From Halomonas halophila (GTDB lineage: Bacteria; Pseudomonadota; Gammaproteobacteria; Pseudomonadales; Halomonadaceae), in NCBI GenBank assembly GCA_002433675.1, contig DJIP01000224.1, positions 1-9,211 on the forward strand: 9,211 nt of DNA, in the 5' to 3' direction. Position 1 is the stretch's first letter, and each line of letters starts with the position of its first letter. The notes under the pieces are model-generated. The model saw only the letters and a list, made by a program, of their open reading frames with translations, searched no databases and had not been told where the DNA came from. The position numbers and the translations under genes are program-made. Of this stretch, positions 1-5,637 are shown piece after piece.

Positions 1-196
1 GCACTATCCACTCGGCCCACTTGCTACTTTCACCCTTCTCGCTTTCTCCTCCTCGTGGCGCCGTTACATCGCGCTGTCTGGAGCCGATGCCCCTGCGGGA
101 CCCAGGGTGCTACCGCAACCTGCGCTCAGTGCCTTTGTACCGCCAGCCACCGCATCGAAGGCTCACCGTAAAGTGCTGGCGATCGGATACTGCCAA

Positions 197-205
197 TGCT
201 ATATA
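197..205 (+). promoter_or_regulatory. Possible extended -10 promoter element
   Basis: TGCTATATA fits the extended -10 pattern TG-n-TATAAT in four to five of the six core positions and lies in the most AT-rich part of the upstream region. No good -35 hexamer sits 17 bases upstream, which is tolerated for extended -10 promoters. It would produce a leader of roughly 185 bases before the ATG at 399. This is a pattern match only. Confidence 0.25.
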
Positions 206-218
206 TTAGCCTGCTCTT

Positions 219-237
219 ATTCGACAATTAGTTGAAT
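219..237. repeat. Imperfect 19-bp palindrome, operator-like
   Basis: ATTCGACAATTAGTTGAAT is an imperfect palindrome: seven of nine arm positions pair around the central base. It lies just downstream of the possible -10 element at 197-205, where a repressor could act. No known operator consensus is recognised, and AT-rich DNA produces such near-palindromes by chance. Confidence 0.25.
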
Positions 238-299
238 TCTCTAGCGTTCCATGCCCGGCATCTTCGGCCCAGCGGATACAAGGCAGCAGACAGAAGAAC

Positions 300-334
300 C
301 CTGCTCGTCTCGAGCAGCCGCCAGGGCGAGCAGG
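300..334. repeat. Overlapping inverted repeats with two alternative hairpins
   Basis: CTGCTCG at 301-307 can pair with CGAGCAG at 311-317 (7 bp, 3-nt loop). The 8-mer CCTGCTCG at 300-307 can pair instead with CGAGCAGG at 327-334 (8 bp, 19-nt loop). The two stems are mutually exclusive because they share the left arm. There is no U-tract after either, so a classical intrinsic terminator is unlikely. The element lies in the presumed leader of the gene at 399. Confidence 0.4.
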
Positions 335-398
335 AATGGCCGGCAGGAAATCGACGCAGAGCAGTGGCTGCGTCCCTCGACACCCACCAGGACCTGAC

Positions 399-758
399 AT
401 GAACTACCGACTGATGTTTCAGCTTACGGAATCCCTGAACACCAAGTCCCTCGAGCCACTGTTGCTGAAACCCACGCCACTGGAAATGCCGGAGCACCAG
501 ATCGACTCCTTGCAGGAAGTTCCAGCCACCGATGATCTGATCGAGCTTCCTTTCACGGCGGAGGAAGGCGAAAAAACCAGCCTGGTCTTTGTGCAAGGCA
601 GGGTTGTCTCCACCAAGAAGACCTTTACCATCTCCGATGGCGGTGAAAGCGCCAGGTGCCTGGTGACCTGCTTCATCGAGCCCAATCGCGTGGTGCAACA
701 GGGCACAGGCGAACTGATTCTCGAACCCACCATCAACAACATCGAAGAAATGCTCTGA
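399..758 (+). CDS. Hypothetical protein, 119 aa
   Basis: I do not recognise the family. I chose the ATG at 399 because AGGA lies six bases upstream; the longer frame from 336 adds 21 Pro/Arg/Ser-rich residues and no better start. The protein is soluble, with no signal peptide or membrane helix. Residues 1-60 are Leu/Pro/Glu-rich, with an acidic stretch at about 55-58 (EEGE). Residues 60-110 alternate hydrophobic and polar residues, as expected for a beta-rich fold, with two cysteines four apart (Cys87, Cys91). The C-terminus is acidic (IEEML). The opposite-strand frames here look like shadows because this frame has the more natural amino-acid composition. It stands alone, with over 200 bases before the next gene. 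Function unknown; that it is a real gene is fairly likely. Confidence 0.55.
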   Translation: MNYRLMFQLTESLNTKSLEPLLLKPTPLEMPEHQIDSLQEVPATDDLIELPFTAEEGEKTSLVFVQGRVVSTKKTFTISDGGESARCLVTCFIEPNRVVQQGTGELILEPTINNIEEML

Positions 759-978
759 TCTGCGATGCAGCAGGCCGTCGGTAGCGCCTGCAGGATTGCA
801 CGTGCGCCGACAGCCTTTCTTCGACACCCTGCAGACACGTAGCCGGCCGAGTCGACACCTCGTTGTAGCTCCCGCGAAGACCACCGACGAAGCGTCGCAG
901 GCATCACCTGCAGGTAGATGTCGTCAGTGCTGCTCTGGCTGTTCCTGCAACACCAACCACGACCACCAGAGGACGCTT
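759..978. other. Intergenic region between two small genes
   Basis: No gene is supported. An open frame runs from a TTG at 796 into the membrane-protein gene, but its first 61 residues are Arg/Ser/Cys-rich without family features, and the well-placed Shine-Dalgarno at 968-973 favours a start at 979. A 6-bp stem (GCAGGC 770-775 with GCCTGC 786-791) follows the previous stop codon by 11 bases but has no U-tract, so it is a weak terminator candidate at best. A clearer palindrome at 902-920 is listed separately. Confidence 0.4.
902..920. promoter_or_regulatory. Palindrome centred on ACCTGCAGGT, possible operator
   Basis: ACCTGCAGGT at 906-915 is a perfect 10-bp palindrome, and the arms continue as CATC on the left (902-905) and GATG on the right (917-920) with a single extra A at 916. 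It lies about 60 bases upstream of the ATG at 979, a suitable place for a transcription-factor site. No matching known regulator is identified, and no clear -35/-10 pair accompanies it. Confidence 0.3.
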
Positions 979-1200
979 ATGCGCAACAAGGCCACCGCGG
1001 TCGTCCAGTGGATACGGCGTGAGGCTGGGCCGCTGCTGGTCGCCAGCATCTTCCCGCTGCTGCTGATCGTCTACTTTTTCAAGGAAGGCTTCTCGATCAA
1101 GGTGCTGGCACTGTTTCTCGCCCTTCCGCTGGTGGTCTACCTGTCGCTGAGTGTCGCTATCTGGCTGTGGTTCGTGGTCAGAAACCGAGACTCTCGATAA
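979..1200 (+). CDS. Small two-helix membrane protein, 73 aa
   Basis: This is a predicted inner-membrane protein of unknown function. The ATG at 979 is preceded by AGAGGA at 968-973 with five-base spacing. The N-terminal segment is basic (Arg2, Lys4, Arg13, Arg14), followed by a hydrophobic helix at about residues 18-34, a short charged turn with Lys35-Glu36, and a second helix at about 41-67 rich in Leu, Val and Trp. It ends in a basic/acidic tail (RNRDSR). By the positive-inside rule both ends would be cytoplasmic, giving a helical hairpin. It resembles many uncharacterised short membrane proteins; I cannot assign a family. A type I toxin or a small accessory subunit are possible but unsupported. 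The antitoxin-like reading frame that follows begins, if at all, inside its last codons. Confidence 0.6.
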   Translation: MRNKATAVVQWIRREAGPLLVASIFPLLLIVYFFKEGFSIKVLALFLALPLVVYLSLSVAIWLWFVVRNRDSR

Positions 1201-1508
1201 GGACTCCGGGACGCGCGGATCACGGTGGCCAAGGTGCTTCGCGCACTCGACGGCTTCTTCTTTGCAAGGCCAAGGCCAAGGCCAAGCCCCATCTATCCCA
1301 ACTGATCGCTGCCACTCAGCGCGGTCAGGAGGTACTGATCGGCAAGAACGGTAAGCCGGTAGCACGCATTGAAGCAACGAAAGATCAAGGACTTGACCTG
1401 GGTGGGCTCTACGGACGGACCAAGGGCCGTATCGAGGCAGAGCCTGGCTGGGATGCTCCGCTGAAAGAGGACGTCATCGAAGAATGGTTTGATGGAAATC
1501 ATCCATGA
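1167..1508 (+). CDS. Phd/YefM-type antitoxin, N-terminus degraded
   Basis: Residues from about 39 of this 113-codon frame match the Phd/YefM antitoxin pattern: AKPHLSQLIAATQRGQEVLI aligns with the usual EAKTHLSQL(I/V)..V..GEEV(V/I)I, followed by KNGKPVARI and a C-terminal tail (about residues 78-110) with GLYGRTKGRIEAEPGWDAPL like those of antitoxins paired with PIN-domain toxins. Such proteins bind DNA through the N-terminal half and neutralise the toxin with the tail. The normal first 8-10 residues (M..VNIHE) are absent: residues 34-40 are KAKAKAK from a CAAGGC repeat, and the preceding 33 residues look like non-coding translation. The only in-frame start is a GTG at 1167, inside the membrane-protein gene and without a Shine-Dalgarno sequence. 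The family call is firm; whether a protein is made is doubtful. Confidence 0.6.
   Translation: MVRGQKPRLSIRTPGRADHGGQGASRTRRLLLCKAKAKAKPHLSQLIAATQRGQEVLIGKNGKPVARIEATKDQGLDLGGLYGRTKGRIEAEPGWDAPLKEDVIEEWFDGNHP
1265..1286 (+). repeat. CAAGGC hexamer tandem repeat, 3.7 copies
   Basis: Three perfect CAAGGC units plus CAAG run from 1265 to 1286. In the antitoxin frame they encode alternating Lys and Ala. The repeat occupies the place where the conserved start of a Phd/YefM antitoxin would be, suggesting that slippage or a small rearrangement altered the 5' end of that gene. Confidence 0.8.
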
Positions 1509-1744
1509 AGCGCTACCTGCTCACTATCAATCTTTAGCTCTGGCCGGCTGAACGGTTGCCCGCCGAAGGCCTGATAAAGCGCTACGACCCGGCTCGCCGT
1601 TATATCGCCCTGGTCGATGAGCTGCTGCCATCTCGGTAGTGCTCGGCAAAGCGCCGCCTGGCCGAGTCCGATATTTGCTCACCCCCATCGAAACGCCTCT
1701 TCATCACAGACGAAGCCTACCTTGCGGTGTTGGCCTATAGATGA
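1505..1744 (+). pseudogene. Probable remnant of a PIN-domain (VapC-like) toxin
   Basis: An ATG at 1505 overlaps the antitoxin stop codon (ATGA, 1505-1508), the standard arrangement for an antitoxin-toxin pair. The frame begins MKRYLLTINL, then TAG at 1535, then LWPAERLPAEGLI. This resembles the opening of PIN toxins (MKRYLLDTH.LLWWLA.DERLP..A) after small deletions that removed the first catalytic Asp. The same frame continues 33 codons to a second TAG at 1637 and 34 more to TGA at 1742, but beyond about 1575 I see no PIN features. Full-length relatives have about 125-135 residues with four acidic catalytic residues; none can be placed here. It should be inactive. The identification rests on a short N-terminal match plus gene position, so an unrelated degraded gene is possible. 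Confidence 0.4.
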
Positions 1745-1911
1745 TGCCCGTCTACGACCAGACACTGTGGTCATCCGGTGATGATGATCCCCGCCGGCGC
1801 ATCCATTAGGCTATGCCGAGACGTCCCGACGATGGCGATGCGTGTTCTGCTCAAGCTAACGCCGTCACCGCCTCGGGCTGCCACGCCTTCACGCAGTACA
1901 GAGAACTCGCC
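1745..1911. promoter_or_regulatory. Leader region of recC, no clear promoter
   Basis: This stretch must carry, or lie downstream of, the promoter for recC-recB, but I find no convincing -35/-10 pair and no LexA-type CTGT-N8-ACAG box. A short inverted repeat, GACCA (1756-1760) with TGGTC (1768-1772), is the only structured element. From 1813 the recC frame is open, but the translated 33 residues lack RecC similarity. The region before the ATG at 1912 has only a weak purine run (CAGAGAA, 1899-1905), suggesting modest translation initiation. Confidence 0.3.
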
Positions 1912-4900
1912 ATGACCGATACCACCGCCGCCTCGGGCTTGATCGTCCTGCAGGGCAACCGTATGGAGGATCTGCGTGATCTGACCCTGAAGTGGCTGGG
2001 GCGGCGCCCGCTACATCCGCTGGCGCGCACCCTATTTCTGGTGCAGAGCAACGGTATCGCCCAGTGGCTCAAGACCTCGATCGCCGAGCGCCAGGGTGAA
2101 CCGGGCTACGGCGTCTGCCTTGGCACCGACGTTGCCCTGCCCGCGCGCTTTCAGTGGCAGGCCTATCGCGCGGTGATCGAGGCGGTGGAAGGCTCGGGGC
2201 AGGTGCCGACCACCTCCCCATGGGACAAGAGTCGCCTGCGCTGGCACCTGATGAAGCTGCTGCCCGAAGCCCTGGACGACCCGCTGTTCGAGCCGCTGGC
2301 ACGTTACCTGCGTGAAGACGATGAGCAGCGCAAGCGTTACCAGCTGGCCGAGCGCCTGGCCGACCTGTTCGATCAGTACCAGGTCTATCGCGCCGACTGG
2401 CTCACCGCCTGGGAAGCCGGGGAAGACGTGCTCACCCTGCCCGGTAACCGCGTCGCAGCGGTCCCCGATGACCAGCGCTGGCAGCCGGCCCTGTGGCGCA
2501 GGATCAGCGACGCCCTGCCTGCCGACCAGCGCCACAGTCACCGCGGCGCCGTGCACCAGCGCTTCAAGCGGGCCGCCGAACAGCTGACCCGCGAGGTCGA
2601 ACGGGGCGAGATGGCCTGCCCCCCGGAAATACCGCCGCGTATCGTGGTGTTCGGCATTTCGTCGCTGCCCCAGCAGACCCTGGAGGTGCTGGCCGCCCTG
2701 TCCAGCATCAGCGAGGTGGTGCTGTGTCTGCTCAACCCCTGCCAGTTCTACTGGGGCGAGATCATCGAGACCCAGGAGGTCCTGCGCCGCCACGTGCGCC
2801 AGCGCCGTCGCCAGGGCATGCCGGCGGAGCTTCACCACTCGCTCGAACAGCTGCATCTGCACGCCCATCCGCTGCTGGCGGCATGGGGCAAGCAGGGCCG
2901 CGACTACCTGCAGCTGCTCAGCGAACACGACCACACCGACGTGGAGGCGTTGAGCGCCCTGCTCGACGACTCGGTGGATCTGTTCTTGGCGCCGCCCACC
3001 GACACCCTGCTGGGCCAGCTGCAGGACGACATCCTCAACCTGCGCCCGCTGGCGGAAACCCAGGCCGAGTGGCCAGCGCTTGATCCAGAGCACGACCACT
3101 CGATCCGTTTCCACGTCTGCCATAGCCCTCAGCGCGAGCTGGAGGTTCTGCACGACCAGCTGCTCGAGGCCTTCGCCGAGGATGCGACTCTCGAGCCCAG
3201 GGACGTGATGGTGATGGTGCCGGACATCAACGACTACGCGCCCTATATCGATGCGGTATTCGGCCAGTTCGCCCCGGGCGAGAAGCGCCACCTGCCCTAC
3301 CACGTGGCCGACCAGCAGGAACGCCATCGCGAACCCATGCTGGTCGCACTGGAGACCCTGCTGTCGCTGCCGCGTCTGCGTTTTCGCGCCAGCGAGATCC
3401 TCGACCTGCTGGACATCCCGGCCATCCGCACGCGCTTTGGCCTTGGCGAGGGGGACCTTTCCACCCTGCAACGCTGGATTCGCGAGGCCAACGTGCGCTG
3501 GGGCCTCGATGCTTCCCAGCGAGCCGAACTCGGCCTGCCGGAACACGACGAGCTGCACACCTGGCGCTTCGGCCTGGAGCGCATGCTGATGGGCTACGCC
3601 GTGGGCGAGGCCAGCGACGACGGCGAGGACTGGGGCGACATCGTGCCCTATGACGAAGTCGCCGGCCTCGACGCCACCCTGGTCGGTCCGCTGTACCGCC
3701 TGATCATGACCCTCGACGAGGTTCGTCAGAGCCTGCTCGAACCTAAGACGGCCAGCCAATGGGACCAGATCCTCAGGACCATGCTGGAGCGCACCCTGGC
3801 CCCCGGATCCAGTGCCGAGGAGGCATTGCTCGGGCGCATCCAGGCGGCGCTCGAGACCTGGCACGAGGAGGTCGATTCGGCCGAGGTCGGCATCCGCCTG
3901 CCGCTGGCGGTGGTGCGTGAAAGCTGGCTTTCGCGCATCGACCAGCCCCAGCTGTCCCAGAGCTTCATGATGGGCCGCATCACCTTCGCCACCCTGATGC
4001 CCATGCGCGCGATCCCCTTCCGCCACGTCGTGCTGCTCGGAATGAGCGACGGCGCCTACCCGCGCCGCGCCGAGGCCATGGACTTCGACCTGATGGCCAT
4101 GCGTGGGCACTATCGCGCCGGCGACCGCTCCCGGCGCGACGACGACCGCTACCTGTTCCTCGAGGCGCTGCTGTCGGCGCGGAACCGGCTGACCATCAGC
4201 TGGTGCGGACGCAGCCCCCAGGACAACGGCGAGAAGCCGCCCAGCGTGCTGGTCGGCCAGCTTCGCGACCACCTCGGCAAGGGCTGGCACCTCCCCGACC
4301 AACCGCCCCACGAAGCCCGCTCGCTGGCCGAAGAACAGCAGATGGCCGAGGCCCTGCTCACCGCCCTGACCACCGAGCACCCGCTGCAGCCCTTCGGCGC
4401 CGGCTATTTCCTGGCGGACTCGCCGCTTTATACCTATGCAGACGAGTGGCAGACCCTGCACCAGCGTGATTCACGTCACCCGGATCCCATCACGGCCACC
4501 TCAGCCGATGAGGCGCTGCCACCCTGGCGCCCCGAGGGCGCCATCGGCCTGTCGCAGCTTTCCGGCCTGCTGCGCGATCCGGTCAGCGCCCTGTTCCAGC
4601 AGCGTCTGTCCACCAGCATGCGCGACGAACAGACGCTGAGTGACGACGACGAACCCTTCGCCTTCGCCGGCCTTGCCAGATGGCAGCAGCGCGAGGCCCT
4701 GGTGCAGCCGCTTGGCCAGCGTCTGGCCCACGACCGCACCTGTGATCCCGCCCTGCTGATCGAACGCCAGGTCCAGCGCCAGCAGCGCGCCGGCCACTAC
4801 CCACCGCCACCGGTGGGCCCGGTGATCCGCCGCCAGTTGCTGGAGCGAATCCCCGACGCCCTTGACCACTACCGCGAGTTGCTCGAGCGCTATCCGCGCT

Positions 4901-5637
4901 CGCTGGAGCGGGCGCCGCAGCTTCGCCACGACAGTCGCCTCCCCTTGCCCGACTCGAGTGAGACCCTGGTGCTGGAGGACGCCCTGTCCCACCTGCACGC
5001 GACCGACTCTGCTCCCTCCTCCGGGCCCAGCGACGAGGGCGATGCGGGTGCGGGTGAGGTCGCCCGCATCGTGCTGTTGACCAGCCAGATCCACCAGGGC
5101 GAGCACTTTCACTGGAGCCAGATTCTGCGCCACTGGCCGGCGCACCTGGCGCTGCAGTGCCTCTACCCGAATTCACCGAGCCATTTGGTATCACCCAGCG
5201 GCGTGCTGGATATCCCCGGCATGTCCCGCGAACAGGCCGCAAGACGCCTGGACGCGCTGATGAGCTGCTGGCTCACCGCCATGCAGGGCGCCACGCCCTG
5301 CCACCCCGACATCGCCTTCGCCCTGCTCGAGGAGTACCCCGTGGCAGAGGATACGGCCTGGCCGCCGGCGGACGCCCAGACCTCAGCCACGCTGCGCAAG
5401 GCCTGGGAGCAGGCCTGGGAAAAACTGCCGGAGCGAAGCCCGCTGCTGCTGCGCGAGTTTCCAAGCCTGGAGGAGCTGATCGGCGCCAAGGGCTTTGTCG
5501 AGGCCTGTCGTGAGCTCTACGCCGACCTGCATGGCTGGATCAGCAGCGCTCGCAAGGGCTCTCACAAGGACTCTCACAAGGGCTCCGACAAGGCATCGGG
5601 CAAGAGTAACGCCACCACCGGGAAGGAATCCTCATGA
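1912..5637 (+). CDS. recC: RecBCD enzyme subunit RecC, 1241 aa
   Basis: RecC is the Chi-scanning subunit of RecBCD, the cytoplasmic helicase-nuclease that processes double-strand breaks and loads RecA. Family hallmarks occur in order: VQSNGIAQWL (44-53), ALPARFQW (75-82), ADLFDQYQVYR (150-160), HVCHSPQRELEVLH, TLMPMRAIPF, LGMSDGAYPR (709-718) and GDRSRRDDDRYLFLEALLSA (737-756); each closely matches E. coli RecC. No Walker motif is present, as expected for its inactivated helicase-like domains. Residues equivalent to E. coli Chi contacts Gln38, Gln44, Leu64, Trp70, Asp133, Leu134, Asp136, Arg142 and Arg186 are kept (Gln45, Gln51, Leu76, Trp82, Asp151, Leu152, Asp154, Arg160, Arg211), but Thr40 is Asn47. 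It is about 120 residues longer than E. coli RecC (1122), partly through a Lys/Ser-rich tail at 1215-1241. The start at 1912 is chosen because similarity begins just after it; an in-frame ATG at 1813 would add 33 unrelated residues. The stop overlaps recB. Confidence 0.97.
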   Translation: MTDTTAASGLIVLQGNRMEDLRDLTLKWLGRRPLHPLARTLFLVQSNGIAQWLKTSIAERQGEPGYGVCLGTDVALPARFQWQAYRAVIEAVEGSGQVPTTSPWDKSRLRWHLMKLLPEALDDPLFEPLARYLREDDEQRKRYQLAERLADLFDQYQVYRADWLTAWEAGEDVLTLPGNRVAAVPDDQRWQPALWRRISDALPADQRHSHRGAVHQRFKRAAEQLTREVERGEMACPPEIPPRIVVFGISSLPQQTLEVLAALSSISEVVLCLLNPCQFYWGEIIETQEVLRRHVRQRRRQGMPAELHHSLEQLHLHAHPLLAAWGKQGRDYLQLLSEHDHTDVEALSALLDDSVDLFLAPPTDTLLGQLQDDILNLRPLAETQAEWPALDPEHDHSIRFHVCHSPQRELEVLHDQLLEAFAEDATLEPRDVMVMVPDINDYAPYIDAVFGQFAPGEKRHLPYHVADQQERHREPMLVALETLLSLPRLRFRASEILDLLDIPAIRTRFGLGEGDLSTLQRWIREANVRWGLDASQRAELGLPEHDELHTWRFGLERMLMGYAVGEASDDGEDWGDIVPYDEVAGLDATLVGPLYRLIMTLDEVRQSLLEPKTASQWDQILRTMLERTLAPGSSAEEALLGRIQAALETWHEEVDSAEVGIRLPLAVVRESWLSRIDQPQLSQSFMMGRITFATLMPMRAIPFRHVVLLGMSDGAYPRRAEAMDFDLMAMRGHYRAGDRSRRDDDRYLFLEALLSARNRLTISWCGRSPQDNGEKPPSVLVGQLRDHLGKGWHLPDQPPHEARSLAEEQQMAEALLTALTTEHPLQPFGAGYFLADSPLYTYADEWQTLHQRDSRHPDPITATSADEALPPWRPEGAIGLSQLSGLLRDPVSALFQQRLSTSMRDEQTLSDDDEPFAFAGLARWQQREALVQPLGQRLAHDRTCDPALLIERQVQRQQRAGHYPPPPVGPVIRRQLLERIPDALDHYRELLERYPRSLERAPQLRHDSRLPLPDSSETLVLEDALSHLHATDSAPSSGPSDEGDAGAGEVARIVLLTSQIHQGEHFHWSQILRHWPAHLALQCLYPNSPSHLVSPSGVLDIPGMSREQAARRLDALMSCWLTAMQGATPCHPDIAFALLEEYPVAEDTAWPPADAQTSATLRKAWEQAWEKLPERSPLLLREFPSLEELIGAKGFVEACRELYADLHGWISSARKGSHKDSHKGSDKASGKSNATTGKESS
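5554..5601 (+). repeat. Degenerate 12-nt tandem repeat at the 3' end of recC
   Basis: Four consecutive 12-base units begin with AAGG: AAGGGCTCTCAC, AAGGACTCTCAC, AAGGGCTCCGAC and AAGGCATCGGGC; a fifth, more diverged unit may follow to 5613. In frame they encode K-(G/D/A)-S-(H/D/G) from residue 1215 on. The last conserved RecC sequence ends just before, so the repeat builds a basic, probably disordered tail. Confidence 0.75.
5621..5628 (+). promoter_or_regulatory. Strong ribosome binding site for recB inside recC
   Basis: GGAAGGAA lies five bases before the recB ATG at 5634, within the last codons of recC. It is better than the site in front of recC. With the ATGA overlap it supports coupled or independent re-initiation at recB and fixes the recB start. 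Confidence 0.7.

Larger units (their letters stand above)
1..398. other. Intergenic stretch with no supported gene
   Basis: I see no convincing coding region here. A 62-codon frame at 21-209 (+) reads as Pro/Arg/Ser-rich low-information protein, resembles nothing I recognise, and opens without a Shine-Dalgarno sequence. Most of the stretch is GC-rich, but about 195-240 is clearly AT-rich, which fits a promoter region for the gene starting at 399. The stretch also holds an imperfect palindrome (219-237) and overlapping inverted repeats (300-334), listed separately. The left edge may include the end of a neighbouring gene's untranslated region, but nothing identifies it. Confidence 0.5.

Noticed and set aside
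770..791. A 6-bp stem after the 399-758 gene as an intrinsic terminator.
   Set aside because: The stem is short, has a 10-base loop and is not followed by a run of T.
796..978. A TTG-initiated N-terminal extension of the membrane protein containing a Cys-rich CRQCCSGCSC segment.
   Set aside because: The ATG at 979 has a properly spaced AGAGGA; the extension looks like translated non-coding sequence, so the Cys cluster is probably coincidental.
1128..1135. A perfect E. coli-type Chi octamer GCTGGTGG on the plus strand, and another on the minus strand at 4610-4617.
   Set aside because: Two octamers in 9.2 kb of GC-rich coding DNA rich in Leu-Val codons can occur by chance, and the Chi of this organism is unknown and may differ given the Asn in the RecC channel.
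1813..1911. An upstream in-frame ATG extending RecC by 33 residues.
   Set aside because: The extension has no RecC similarity and no good ribosome binding site; conserved RecC sequence begins just after the ATG at 1912.
1745..1911. A LexA (SOS) box in front of recC.
   Set aside because: No CTGT-N8-ACAG match is present; recBC in E. coli is also not part of the SOS regulon.
1868..1939. A 12-bp direct repeat, CCGCCTCGGGCT, at 1868-1879 and 1928-1939, exactly 60 bases apart around the recC start.
   Set aside because: The repeat is short, GC-rich and not flanked by further similarity; it may reflect an old small duplication but nothing supports a function.
2032..4461. An 809-codon open frame on the minus strand inside recC.
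   Set aside because: The plus strand encodes clear RecC throughout. Long antisense frames are expected in GC-rich genes with strong third-position bias, and the translation is Gln/Val/Gly/His-rich without any recognisable domain.
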